Shown here: in pieces, positions 44,402-52,914 of the stretch
How positions within the stretch are numbered: position 1 is the stretch's first letter
How the letters are laid out: each line of letters begins with the position of its first letter
Source of the DNA: Arthrobacter sp. ZGTC131
Lineage (GTDB): Bacteria; Actinomycetota; Actinomycetes; Actinomycetales; Micrococcaceae
Direction of reading: 5' to 3'
DNA: 64,000 nucleotides
Assembly (NCBI RefSeq): GCF_002929275.1
Contig: NZ_PJIK01000006.1
Coordinates: 161,349 to 225,348, forward strand
Position numbers and translations under genes: made by a program
Notes under the pieces: generated by a model
What the model was told of the DNA's origin: nothing
Seen by the model: only the letters and a program-made list of their open reading frames with translations
Database searches by the model: none

Positions 44402-45028
44402 ATGGGCGGCCTCTTCAAGGGTGGAACGGACGACCGCTGGGAGAACGCAGCGCGAAGGGCACAGGGGCTGGCTGACCATGGGGTGGGCCCCGTGCTCCGC
44501 AGGTACTACACGGTCTACTTTCCGATTGGGCTGATAGCGCTTATCGCGACGGGCGCTGTCGTCACCGAGATGGTCTTCGGCGATGACGCAGAGTGGCCAG
44601 AGTCCCTCAGTGGCGGGATTATCCTGGCCGGAATCGGGGCGCTCATCAGCGGCCTGGTCTACAACGCGAGGACGATAGTTCCCGCAGTCGAGGCTGGACG
44701 CATCGGAGTCGTCATGTCGCTTCGGGACGATGAAAGGAAGGGCATCCGGCGGCAGGTCCTTGGGAAGGAACCGCTCGTCCCCGAACACCTTGCCGTAGCT
44801 CGTGGTTTTGCCGTTCAGACGAGGAAAGCCATGGAAACCCAGATTGTTCTTCTGCCCATGCTCCCCCTGGTTCTTATTCCGCAGGCTTTTCGGACGGACA
44901 CCTTTATCTGGTGGCTTACCGCCACCGCCATCGCCATCCAGGTCCTGGCTTCTATAATCGCTGTTCGCCAGTTCCTCCAGGCCGGTCGGTTCCTTGCCGC
45001 CACCGCAGGGCAGGGAAACACCGAGTGA
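44402..45028 (+). CDS. Four-TM membrane protein
   Basis: 208 residues from ATG 44402. Two helices (FPIGLIALIATGAVVTEMVF, GGIILAGIGALISGLVYNAR) are followed by a cytoplasmic stretch of about 50 residues and two more helices (IVLLPMLPLVLIPQAF, WWLTATAIAIQVLASIIAVR). Family not recognised. It converges on the BTAD regulator gene, four bases apart. Confidence 0.65.
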   Translation: MGGLFKGGTDDRWENAARRAQGLADHGVGPVLRRYYTVYFPIGLIALIATGAVVTEMVFGDDAEWPESLSGGIILAGIGALISGLVYNARTIVPAVEAGRIGVVMSLRDDERKGIRRQVLGKEPLVPEHLAVARGFAVQTRKAMETQIVLLPMLPLVLIPQAFRTDTFIWWLTATAIAIQVLASIIAVRQFLQAGRFLAATAGQGNTE

Positions 45029-45032
45029 GCAA

Positions 45033-46859
45033 TCACTGACCCCTCGCGGCGATGCCGTGGCGCTGCGCCAGGAACGCCTCCAATGCGGGGTTGTCGATCC
45101 CCTTCGCCAGCCAAGGCACTGCCTGAGCGGCTGCCTCATCTCCGAGCACTGCCCGGTGCGACTGCGCCCGGACCACAAACTCACGCATACCACTGCGGCC
45201 GGCAAGCTCGGCCAGCCGCTCCACGAACTCTGAAACACGCGGGGATCGAGAGGCGATCGCAACTTCCGCCGCAGTATCCAGCAGTTGCGCCGAGTACCAC
45301 AGGTACCACGGTTTGGGTTCGAGTCCCCGGTCAATCCAGTGTTCCGCGGCCGCGAGATCGCCGTGGGCCAGGAACAGCCGCGCCTCGGCACCTGCGGCCA
45401 GGACCATGTAGCAGTGGTCGCCGGCAAGCTCGGCCAGCACCCATGACCTGTCGATCAGCGCCGCGGCCTCCTCCAGACGGCCGGCGGCGAGGTACGTTCC
45501 GCCCCGGAGACCTGCCACTAACGGTTCGAATGCCGTCCAGTGTTCTGCGGCAATCCAGTCGCGGGCCCGGTCCAGCGAATGGGCCGCCTGATCCAGTTCG
45601 CCGCGAAGCAGCCTCACCCTGCCGAGCAGCGCCTCGCTGAAGGCCTGCTGCCGGCGGTTCCGGACTTCTTTGGCGAGTCGTCCGGACTCGGTCAGCGCCG
45701 TCACGGCGTCCTCATACCTGGCGGTATCCGAGGCGAGCATGCCCTGAATCCCCAGAATTCTTGCCTGTTCGTCGGGGAACTCCTTGGCCGCCTGCATCGC
45801 GCGATCCAGCCAGCCGGCAGCGCGGTCCGGGACACCGCGCTGCACGGACAGGAATCCGAGCTCGCGGTACGCGGCAGCGGCAGTCCGGGAGGCGCCGTCG
45901 GGACCTTCCGCCTGCAGCGCCCGGTGCAGGAAGTCCGCCACCTCGGCGCCGCGGCCGCCCGCTTGGTGGATCAGCGCGCCGGACAGCGCCACAAGGGATT
46001 TGGCGAGCAGATGCCGGTCGGCGGTGCGCTGGGCCAGCACGACGGCGAGCCGCAGCTGATCCAGTCCCCGGTCGACGGCGCCCGCCGAGAGCGACGCGCC
46101 GCCGGCGTCGAGATAGGACTGCACCGTGGCCGTGGTCGCGGGCATTTCGGCGTCCGCCTCGGGAGCGGCGTCGTACAGGGCTCGGCGGACCTCCGCGGGC
46201 AGCGGCAGGCCCAGCTCGTGGCGGTAGAGATTCCCGCATTTCGTGACGTGCTCCCGGGCCCGGCGGTGCTCGCCCAGTGCCACGAGCGCCTTGACCAGGA
46301 CGGCGTTGCAGTCGGCGTGGAAGGGATCCCGGTGCAGCGCCAGCGACGCCAGCTCCGCCGCCGCCCCGGGATCGCTCGAAGCGAGGGCGGCCAGCGCGGC
46401 CTCATAGAGCATGGACTCGGCGACGTTTTCGAGGCGGAAGCGCTGGTCCGCCAGCCAGGAATCAAAGACCGGGCAGTCCGCGAAGGACAACCCCTCCAGC
46501 AGTTGGCCGTTGACCGTGCGGGGATCGAGTCCGGGACCGCTGCCCGCGTCAACCGCCTCCACGGCATCGCAGCGCCACGGCGGCCGCACGTCCAGCCGCA
46601 GGGGATCGCCCGCGATTTTCACGCCCTCGAGGGTCCGCCGCAGCTCCGACAGGTTCCAGCGCAGGGCGCCGAGCGGATCCGCGGCATCCGGGAACAGCAG
46701 CGCGGCTGTCCTGGAGCGGCCGGTGCCCTCCGCCTGCAGCGCGAGATACGCCAGCACCGCCCAGGCTTTGCGGCCTCGGGGCTGCGGGGGAGCGGCGCCA
46801 AGGGACTCGATCCGGGGCGGACCGAGGAGCCGGATCCACGTCTCGGCCATACCGCCCAT
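45033..46859 (-). CDS. BTAD/SARP-type regulator with TPR tail
   Basis: 608 residues; start at 46859 or ATG 46850. Residues 1-100 are an OmpR-like winged helix (WIRLLGPPRIESLGAAPPQP, GRKAWAVLAYLALQAEG) as in SARP/AfsR activators. Residues about 110-245 are the bacterial transcriptional activation domain (SFADCPVFDSWLADQRFRLE, RDPFHADCNAVLVKALVALG, LYRHELGLPLPAEV). The rest is TPR repeats (about 255-600). No NTPase domain is present. Such proteins activate target operons; the divergently transcribed 53-residue membrane protein is the nearest candidate target. Confidence 0.88.
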   Translation of the reverse strand: MGGMAETWIRLLGPPRIESLGAAPPQPRGRKAWAVLAYLALQAEGTGRSRTAALLFPDAADPLGALRWNLSELRRTLEGVKIAGDPLRLDVRPPWRCDAVEAVDAGSGPGLDPRTVNGQLLEGLSFADCPVFDSWLADQRFRLENVAESMLYEAALAALASSDPGAAAELASLALHRDPFHADCNAVLVKALVALGEHRRAREHVTKCGNLYRHELGLPLPAEVRRALYDAAPEADAEMPATTATVQSYLDAGGASLSAGAVDRGLDQLRLAVVLAQRTADRHLLAKSLVALSGALIHQAGGRGAEVADFLHRALQAEGPDGASRTAAAAYRELGFLSVQRGVPDRAAGWLDRAMQAAKEFPDEQARILGIQGMLASDTARYEDAVTALTESGRLAKEVRNRRQQAFSEALLGRVRLLRGELDQAAHSLDRARDWIAAEHWTAFEPLVAGLRGGTYLAAGRLEEAAALIDRSWVLAELAGDHCYMVLAAGAEARLFLAHGDLAAAEHWIDRGLEPKPWYLWYSAQLLDTAAEVAIASRSPRVSEFVERLAELAGRSGMREFVVRAQSHRAVLGDEAAAQAVPWLAKGIDNPALEAFLAQRHGIAARGQ

Positions 46860-46970
46860 GGTACTGCTGCGGCTCTCCGGCGTCTGCGCTGCTTCACACG
46901 CTTACTCACACGCAAGCCGAACACACTGAACTCACCAATCAGCACACACACTCAACCGAGGTGCATCACC

Positions 46971-47132
46971 ATGGAACTGCTCATCCTCCTGCTTGCCGGA
47001 CTCTGGGTTGTCTCGGCCACCGTCCGTTCGGTCCTCACCGACGGCCGCGGCCACACTCCCGGCGTGCGCTCCACCGAGCCGTGGAACGCAGGCAACCTTC
47101 CGAGCGTGCCGTTCTCGGAGGCGCGGCTCTAG
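46971..47132 (+). CDS. 53-residue membrane peptide divergent from BTAD regulator
   Basis: ATG 46971, with CCGAGG upstream. The first 20 residues (MELLILLLAGLWVVSATVRS) form one membrane helix; the rest is polar (TPGVRSTEPWNAGNLPSVPF). It is divergent from the regulator, 111 bp apart, and ends shortly before a hairpin. Family not recognised. Confidence 0.65.
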   Translation: MELLILLLAGLWVVSATVRSVLTDGRGHTPGVRSTEPWNAGNLPSVPFSEARL

Positions 47133-47157
47133 CGGGGTTCGGCCGGCTCAACAGGAC

Positions 47158-47205
47158 GTCCGACGGCGGGACGCCGGCAGATCTGCCGACCTCCCGCCGT
47201 CGGAC
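47158..47205. terminator. GACGGCGGG-type hairpin, copy 1
   Basis: GTCCGACGGCGGGA (47158-47171) pairs perfectly with TCCCGCCGTCGGAC (47192-47205), and the loop holds CGGCAGATCTGCCG, itself a palindrome. One of three well-preserved members of a hairpin family in the window. Confidence 0.75.
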
Positions 47206-47264
47206 TCACGATCCGCCCTTCCACCGCTGTTCCTGTCCTTAAGGGCGAGGAGTAGGGTCGATAT

Positions 47265-48077
47265 ATGTCTGTGTTTTCTGACCAGATTGATCCCCTGCAC
47301 TATCCGTGGAGTCCGCCCAAAGCCTCGGGTGTCCTGCATGGCGATGATTTCCTGCCGCTACAGCTGGCGGCCGACCTTCCGCTGGGGCGATCGATGCTGC
47401 TGGATGGCGCAGACGATTCGCTGTCCTCCTGCCTCAATGAGGCCCTGGCGGCAGCCAACGCGGAGCCGCTGGACTCCCGATCACCCGTGGTCTCGATCGG
47501 CTCAAACTCCAGTCCCGAGGTCCTGCGGAGAAAGTTCGGAAGCTCCGGGTATCCCGTCAGCAGGATTCTGCCGCTGGCCCGGGCTCAGTTGCACCACATC
47601 GGTGTCGGCCATTCGGCTCACGTGAGCATGGCCGGCTACATTGCGGCCGCCCCGTACCCGCACCGGGGGAGGCGGAGCACAGTGTGGGTGGCGTGGCTTG
47701 ATGCGTGCCAGTTGGCGGCGCTCGACGAGACGGAGCCGAACTACCGGCGGATTGAACTCAATAACGAGGACTGCCCGCTGGTGCTGGACAACGGCGAACG
47801 TCCGGAGACTTTCTCGCTCTTCGCGTCGCGTTGGGGCGTGCTGACCGATGGTCAGGGCAGGAAGCTTCCCTTCTTGGAGCAGTCCGCGCTCTTTCAGCTC
47901 CTGGCGGGCAGCGTGGCCGCGGAATATCTGCAGGACGGGCAATCAGTCTTTGAGGGACCGCCTGAACGGGTTGCTGAGCAGCTCGCGATGCCTTCGGTCC
48001 AGGCAGGGGCGAAGGAATGGTTCCGCGCGGCGGGGTTGGCAGTGCAGGTGGACCTCGGTGCTGTGGGTTTGGGGTAG
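47265..48077 (+). CDS. Hypothetical protein with GGCT-like YGSN-type motif
   Basis: 270 residues, soluble. VVSIGSNSSPEVLRRKF near residue 75 resembles the substrate-loop motif (YGSNxNP) of the gamma-glutamylcyclotransferase/AIG2 fold, followed by HVSMAGYIAAAPYPHRGRRS and VWVAWLDACQLAALDETEPN, which fits that fold's later strands. The assignment is tentative. It is followed 144 bp later by another small gene on the same strand. Confidence 0.6.
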   Translation: MSVFSDQIDPLHYPWSPPKASGVLHGDDFLPLQLAADLPLGRSMLLDGADDSLSSCLNEALAAANAEPLDSRSPVVSIGSNSSPEVLRRKFGSSGYPVSRILPLARAQLHHIGVGHSAHVSMAGYIAAAPYPHRGRRSTVWVAWLDACQLAALDETEPNYRRIELNNEDCPLVLDNGERPETFSLFASRWGVLTDGQGRKLPFLEQSALFQLLAGSVAAEYLQDGQSVFEGPPERVAEQLAMPSVQAGAKEWFRAAGLAVQVDLGAVGLG

Positions 48078-48221
48078 GTGCGGTTGGCCGGCAGGGCAAG
48101 GGTTCCCGGTGCCGTTGCTGCCGGTACATTTCAGTGACACGGGCTCGGGTGATGGCGGCGCCGCACTCCGCGGCCTGAAAGTGCGGGAGACTGGTAGCCA
48201 CGACAAAGAAAGCGGAACACA

Positions 48222-48491
48222 TTGATTACTCTCCAGCAGGACGCAGAAGGCTTCATCCGGATGAACCGGCACTTCCCGGAAAGCGTCCTGATTTCCATCA
48301 CGTTTGCCGACGGCACGACGGAACAGGTTTCCGGCGGCCGGCTCAATAAGGCTTACGACGAGGCCCTCGCTGAATACCGCGCCCAGAACCACCTGGATGC
48401 GAAGGGATTCTCACGGTCGCCGGCGAAGAAGAAGACCAGCCCGGGCAACAAGATCGACTTCGTGAAGGTCCACCCCGGCATGGGTGAGTAG
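48222..48491 (+). CDS. Hypothetical small protein
   Basis: 89 residues from TTG 48222. The N-terminal ITLQQDAEGFIRMNRHFPES VLISITFADG is a compact mixed domain; the C-terminus is basic (FSRSPAKKKTSPGNKIDFVK), suggesting nucleic-acid or membrane contact. Family not recognised. It ends shortly before the convergent DJ-1 gene, with an imperfect inverted repeat between them. Confidence 0.5.
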   Translation: MITLQQDAEGFIRMNRHFPESVLISITFADGTTEQVSGGRLNKAYDEALAEYRAQNHLDAKGFSRSPAKKKTSPGNKIDFVKVHPGMGE

Positions 48492-48492
48492 C

Positions 48493-48549
48493 TGTTGATC
48501 GAGCCTGTCGAGATCAAGGGACCACGATTGGTTTCGGCAGGCTCAACCA
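48493..48549. terminator. Imperfect inverted repeat between convergent genes
   Basis: GTTGATCGAGCCTGTCGA on the left and TTTCGGCAGGCTCAACC on the right are largely complementary (GAGCCTG/CAGGCTC core). Its place between two convergent genes suggests a bidirectional terminator. Confidence 0.4.
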
Positions 48550-49244
48550 GCGAGGGCCTTGATGACCTCCTTGGCCACGTCCTCGCTGGACTGCGGATTC
48601 TGGCCGGTGATCAGGTTGCCGTCACGCACCACGAAGCTGGACCAGTCGGGCCCGGTCTCCACCACAGCGCCCTTCTCCCGCAACGCCGTCTCCACGAGCC
48701 ACGGCGTGTTTTCCCCGGTGCCGCCGCCCAGCTCCTCCGAATTCGCGAAGACCGTCATCCGGCGCCCGGCGAAGGCGAACGCGCCGTCGTCGGCGGAGGC
48801 GCTCAGCAGACCCGCGGGACCGTGGCAGAACGGCGCGATGATCTTGCCGGCGCCGTTCGCCTCCACGAGGATCCGGCCGAGGTCCTTGTCCCGGAAGAGG
48901 TCGGTCATGGGACCGTGGCCGCCGGGCAGAATCACCGCGTCGAACGCGGAAGTGTCGACGTCGGCCAGCACCAGCGGCGCGAAGAGGTCGACGTCGATCA
49001 TGTCCAGATAGGTGCGGAAGTCTTCCGCCCTCTCCTCGCTGCCGACAGAGCCCGCCTCCAGACTGACCTTGTCCACGGTGGGCTTGATGCCGCCGGGAGT
49101 GGCGAAGTCCACCGTATGGCCCGCTTCGAGCAGCGCCCGGTGCGCCACCACCACCTCCTCGGCCCAGTAGCCGGTGGGGTGCTTGCTGCCGTCCTTCATC
49201 GTCAGCGAATCGGCGGCCGAAACGACCATCAGGATGTTAGCCAT
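48543..49244 (-). CDS. DJ-1/PfpI family protein (Hsp31-like)
   Basis: 233 residues. The nucleophile elbow is IAPFCHGPAGLL with the catalytic Cys, ILPGGHGPMTDL precedes it, and a conserved Glu lies in the first part (PTGYWAEEVVVAH). The family includes glyoxalase III/protein deglycases and chaperone Hsp31; this length and the TGYWAEE motif fit the Hsp31-like glyoxalase III branch. It may detoxify methylglyoxal. The next gene, 42 bp upstream, is cfa on the same strand, so both may respond to stress. Confidence 0.88.
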   Translation of the reverse strand: MANILMVVSAADSLTMKDGSKHPTGYWAEEVVVAHRALLEAGHTVDFATPGGIKPTVDKVSLEAGSVGSEERAEDFRTYLDMIDVDLFAPLVLADVDTSAFDAVILPGGHGPMTDLFRDKDLGRILVEANGAGKIIAPFCHGPAGLLSASADDGAFAFAGRRMTVFANSEELGGGTGENTPWLVETALREKGAVVETGPDWSSFVVRDGNLITGQNPQSSEDVAKEVIKALAG

Positions 49245-49286
49245 CGGGTTTACTCCTTTACTTTGTGGCTCTCGCGGATAAGCGGC

Positions 49287-50576
49287 TCAACCCGCGGTCC
49301 ATTCCCTCAGCCGCAGCTTCGGTTCCTCGCCGCCGTGCCTTTGCACCAGAATTTGGTTCACGCCCGTCAGTCCATTCTCGAACCCCAGCGCGCTCGACGC
49401 CATGTACAGCCGCCAGATCCGGGCTCGTCCTGCACCGGCGAGTCGCACTGCCTCGTCCCAGTTCTCCTCCAGGTTCCGCACCCAGGCCCGGAGGGTCAGG
49501 GCGTAGTGCCGGCGCAGGGCCTCGACGTCGAGCACCTCGAAGCGGCCGCCCTCCAGCGCCACCACCATGTCCGCAAGGCTCAGCATCTCGCCGTCGGGAA
49601 AAACGTAGCGGGGGATGAAGGAATCGGGATCATCCTCGGTGGGCCCGGCGTTCCAGGAGATGGCGTGGTTGAGTAGCCGGCCGCCCGGGCGCAGCAGCGA
49701 GCGCAACTTGGAGACGTAGTGCCCAAGCTGTTCGCGGCCCACGTGTTCCGACATTCCGATGGAGCTGATCGCGTCGAACGGCCCGTCGTCGAGGTCGCGG
49801 TAATCCTGGACGCGGATGTCCACCCGTTCGGTCAGTCCGGCCTCGGCAACCCGCTTGCGGGCCTGCTCCGCCTGCTCGGCGGACAGCGTCACCCCGACCA
49901 CGTTCGCCCCGTAGCGTTCCGCGGCATGCAGCGCGAAGCTGCCCCAGCCGCAGCCCACATCCAGCACCCGCATCCCGGGCTTCAGCGCGAGCTTCCGGCA
50001 GACCAGATCGAGCTTCGCTTCCTGGGCGGCCTCCAGCGACGTGTCCTCGCTGTCAAAGACCGCGCACGAGTACACCATCGACGGGCCAAGGACCAGACGG
50101 TAGAAGTCGTTGCCGACGTCGTAATGGTGCGAGATCGCCGCGGCGTCCCGCTTCTTGGAGTGCCGCCGGCCGTGCTTTTCCACCTTCGCTTCCTCAGGCG
50201 GCGGCGCGGGGTTCGGCCCCACCGCACCCAGCTGGACGGCGGTGGTGAGCAGCGTCCCCAGCTCACGCGCCGTTGGCTTCCGGAAGGGGCCGGGCTCGGC
50301 AAACTTTCCAGCGGAGCTCAATGCGGTGAAAGCCGCGAAGATGTCTCCGCGCGGGTCGATTTCCCCCGCCACATAGGCCCGGCTCAGGCCGAGCTGCCCC
50401 GGCGACCACAGGATCCGGCGCAACGCCCGCCGGGACCGGAACTCGATGACCGGCGCGTCGGCCGGGCCCGCTTCCGAGCCGTCCCAGGCCCGCAGCCTGA
50501 CGGGGATCTCCTCCGTGCCCAGGACGACGGCCAGCGCTTCGGCCAGCCGTGGTGCCACACCCGATGTCTTTGCCAT
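49287..50576 (-). CDS. cfa: Cyclopropane-fatty-acyl-phospholipid synthase
   Basis: 429 residues from ATG 50576, with AGAGGCG before it. The N-terminal part (residues 1-120) is the lipid-binding region; the methyltransferase core shows ISHHYDVGNDFYRLVLGPSM, YSCAVF, the SAM motif VLDVGCGWGSFALHAAERYG, and ISSIGMSEHVG. It methylates unsaturated acyl chains of membrane phospholipids using S-adenosylmethionine. The DJ-1 gene follows on the same strand. Confidence 0.93.
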   Translation of the reverse strand: MAKTSGVAPRLAEALAVVLGTEEIPVRLRAWDGSEAGPADAPVIEFRSRRALRRILWSPGQLGLSRAYVAGEIDPRGDIFAAFTALSSAGKFAEPGPFRKPTARELGTLLTTAVQLGAVGPNPAPPPEEAKVEKHGRRHSKKRDAAAISHHYDVGNDFYRLVLGPSMVYSCAVFDSEDTSLEAAQEAKLDLVCRKLALKPGMRVLDVGCGWGSFALHAAERYGANVVGVTLSAEQAEQARKRVAEAGLTERVDIRVQDYRDLDDGPFDAISSIGMSEHVGREQLGHYVSKLRSLLRPGGRLLNHAISWNAGPTEDDPDSFIPRYVFPDGEMLSLADMVVALEGGRFEVLDVEALRRHYALTLRAWVRNLEENWDEAVRLAGAGRARIWRLYMASSALGFENGLTGVNQILVQRHGGEEPKLRLREWTAG

Positions 50577-50846
50577 GTTCGTCGCCTCTCGTCCGGTGCT
50601 CGCGTCAGGCTGCGGCGGGGACTGCGCCATTGCAGTCCCTGCCACTAGAACCTAAAGCTACACAAGCCCGCGGGCCCCGCACAGAGAGACAAACCGGTCC
50701 CGTTTTTCGGGTCGGTCCGCCTCCGGCCGTCCGCTCCGGTCCCTGAGCCGCCGCCGTCCGCAGCAACCGAGTCTGGACCGAGAATCCGGGCGGTGGGATC
50801 CTGACCCTGCAGGCATCATCGGAGAGCGGGAGGCAGGTAGCGGACC

Positions 50847-51314
50847 ATGGACGAATCAGCGGATACGCGGCAACGGCTGTCCCACCGCATCGACCAGAAG
50901 CAGCAGGCACTCCGCTCGTACATTGGACGGGAACGGCCGCGCCGGAACAAGCTCTCCAACATCAGCGTTGTGGGCAGTGCGCTGGCCGCGATGCTCACGG
51001 CCGGCCCGGCCGTAGGAGGCACGGGATTCACCGAAGCGATCCGGGGAATCTTCTCGCTCGGTGATGATTCCGTGGTGTGGCGCTTCCTCTGCCTTGCCGC
51101 CGTCATCCTCTCCGTCGCCGCGGCCCTGGCCACGAACTTCGCCAATTCACACGCGCTCGCCGAGAAGGTGAGTGCTGCCGAGACGGTAAACGCCCAGCTG
51201 GAAGGGCTGCAGGTAACTCTTAACTTCGGCCACATCGCCATCGACGAGGCATTGAAGCTGTATCAGCAATACGTCGCCCAGGTGCCGTTCGTGGATGAAG
51301 TCCCGGTCCGCTGA
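50847..51314 (+). CDS. Two-TM protein, possibly SLATT-like
   Basis: 155 residues from ATG 50847. A helical charged N-terminus (RQRLSHRIDQKQQALRSYIG) precedes two membrane helices (NISVVGSALAAMLTAGPAVG, LCLAAVILSVAAALATNFAN) and a helical C-terminus (VSAAETVNAQLEGLQVTLNF). This layout recalls SLATT-domain proteins, predicted membrane effectors of nucleotide-signalling systems, but there is no partner enzyme nearby. Assignment tentative. Confidence 0.55.
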   Translation: MDESADTRQRLSHRIDQKQQALRSYIGRERPRRNKLSNISVVGSALAAMLTAGPAVGGTGFTEAIRGIFSLGDDSVVWRFLCLAAVILSVAAALATNFANSHALAEKVSAAETVNAQLEGLQVTLNFGHIAIDEALKLYQQYVAQVPFVDEVPVR

Positions 51315-51372
51315 ACCGCGCCATAACAAGAACGCACGACGGCGGGCGGCCGGTGTGAGCTTCATCGCCTGG

Positions 51373-51395
51373 TGGCGGCGTTTTGTGATCGCTAT
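51373..51395 (+). repeat. IS-end-like relic, copy 4
   Basis: TGGCGGCGTTTTGTGATCGC followed by TAT: 21 of 23 positions identical to 16680-16702. It lies between convergent genes, right after CACGACGGCGGGCGGCCGG (51334-51352), which is one arm of the hairpin family but has no partner arm. Confidence 0.5.
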
Positions 51396-51440
51396 GGCGT
51401 TAGTGACCCCGCTGGGGTGTTTGGGATGAAGAGGCGCTGC

Positions 51441-52271
51441 CTAAAAGCAGGAGTAGTCGTAATCGAGTCCCGCCGACACATACTGCGTCACTGTTACCGG
51501 GCTGCCGGGCGTCAGGCCAGGCAGAGAACAATTCGACTTCGCTCCCCGCAGGGTCCTGGCACCTGCAAGCCAGCTTGGCAGCCCCGTGAGGGGGCTGCTG
51601 GATGGCACGGTCCCGGCGATAATTCCCCACTGATAGCTTGTCGAGTAAATTCCGACACCGGCGTCTTCACCGTCGGCGTCTTCACCTTCGGCAGTGATGC
51701 TCTTGAAGTAGGCGACCATCCCTTCAAGGTCCGCCCGGTTCAGGTCTGTCTTGGTCTGCCAGCTATTGCCCGTCTCCACATCCAGCCACCAGAAATACTC
51801 GCCGGGGTCCGTCACGCCTCGGCTAGTAGCGTCGTCATAAGCCTTCGCGTAGCCGTACATGTACGAGCAGGCGAGGTCGACTGCGCCTGCGCAGGTCCCA
51901 TAGGGATTGGCAACTTGCACATCGGGGTAGATGTTGGACGACGGCCACCAAGAGCCCTCATGTCCTGGGTTGGCAGTGTTCACGTATAACGCAACCTTGG
52001 GCTGCGCAGTTCCCCCGGTAGAGTCAGCGGCCCAAGCGAGTTGCTCAGCGAGGCAAGGGTTGGTGTTATTGGCCAGTCCGCCGGTCACGCCCACGATCGC
52101 GAAGGCTTGCCCGCTGGGAAGGGTCTTACCGCACTGGGGCCAGGACACGTCGTTGCCCACCAGGTCCTTATTTCGGGAGGGCGGAGCCGCTGCGACCGGA
52201 GCCATTCCTGTGACCACTAGTCCAAGAAGGGCCAGGAACGTGCATGCCATCTTCATCCCAGAACGAGTCAT
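51441..52271 (-). CDS. Secreted glycoside-hydrolase-25-like protein
   Basis: 276 residues from ATG 52271. The N-terminus is a Sec signal peptide (MKMACTFLALLGLVVTGMAPVAAA). The mature part begins VGNDVSWPQCGKTLPSGQAF, FAIVGVTGGLANNTNPCLAEQ and later has FWWLDVETGNSWQT and VGIYSTSYQWGIIAG: a TIM-barrel layout like GH25 lysozyme relatives with the acidic WLDVETG strand. Six cysteines could form disulfides. Catalytic activity on peptidoglycan is possible but unproven. Confidence 0.75.
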   Translation of the reverse strand: MTRSGMKMACTFLALLGLVVTGMAPVAAAPPSRNKDLVGNDVSWPQCGKTLPSGQAFAIVGVTGGLANNTNPCLAEQLAWAADSTGGTAQPKVALYVNTANPGHEGSWWPSSNIYPDVQVANPYGTCAGAVDLACSYMYGYAKAYDDATSRGVTDPGEYFWWLDVETGNSWQTKTDLNRADLEGMVAYFKSITAEGEDADGEDAGVGIYSTSYQWGIIAGTVPSSSPLTGLPSWLAGARTLRGAKSNCSLPGLTPGSPVTVTQYVSAGLDYDYSCF

Positions 52272-52914
52272 GCCCAATGGTACGTCTGCCTCCGCAATGA
52301 AACGCCGATGAGGCCCGGGGATTCAATCGATCGTCTGTCCGTTGCGCTCGAACAGGCCTCCGTCATTCTTAGGGTTCGACGGCGGTCGTGCAGCACGGCG
52401 GCCTCCGTCGCCTTCCGTCAAACTTGGGCTGGTTGTGCCCGTTGGAGTTCACGGCAAACGGTTGTGCGAGAGACGTCGAAGTTCCACGGGGCGCCGGACC
52501 CTCCGGCCGTCGTGAAGGGATACCACCGTTACCGTGCACCCGTTTCTGTCCGGAGCCTTGGCGAAGGACTAGCGAGGCGAGCAGGACTACCCCCAGTTGT
52601 GGGGGCAGCAGTAGTCGTACCAAGGTCTCCCCAAGGTTCAGCGATAACTATTTAATCCTTTCGGATGACGCTTCTCATCCGAGGGCTACCTACGGTGACG
52701 GCTTCGAGGCTCTTCCGTCAGCGCGTCGCGCATCCTCCCGCGCATCCTTCAAGCCAAAAGGCCCTCTTGACCCGTCTTCCCTTCCAGATGACCTAGAGGT
52801 CATCACGCACTCACTTATCCGACTCATCACGCTCTTGGTTCTCCTGCTGGCGATGCTCCTTCCCGCCGGCGGCGCAGCCGCTGGCGCGACGCTGGCGGTG
52901 AAAGGAAAAGAATC
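52272..52914. other. Intergenic region, no certain gene
   Basis: A plus-strand frame ends at 52918 overlapping the SGNH hydrolase start (ATGA). Its last 40 codons encode one membrane helix (SLIRLITLLVLLLAMLLPAG), which could be a short coupled leader peptide, but there is no credible start codon with a site. Nothing else is supported. Confidence 0.3.

Noticed and set aside
44219-45427. Upstream extension of the metallo-beta-lactamase-fold frame
   Set aside because: The fold starts naturally at ATG 44218; the extension overlaps an opposite-strand membrane gene and has no family pattern.
45540-47132. Plus-strand open frame of 530 codons opposite the BTAD regulator
   Set aside because: Only its last 53 codons (from 46971) have a start, site and sensible membrane topology; the rest is antisense.
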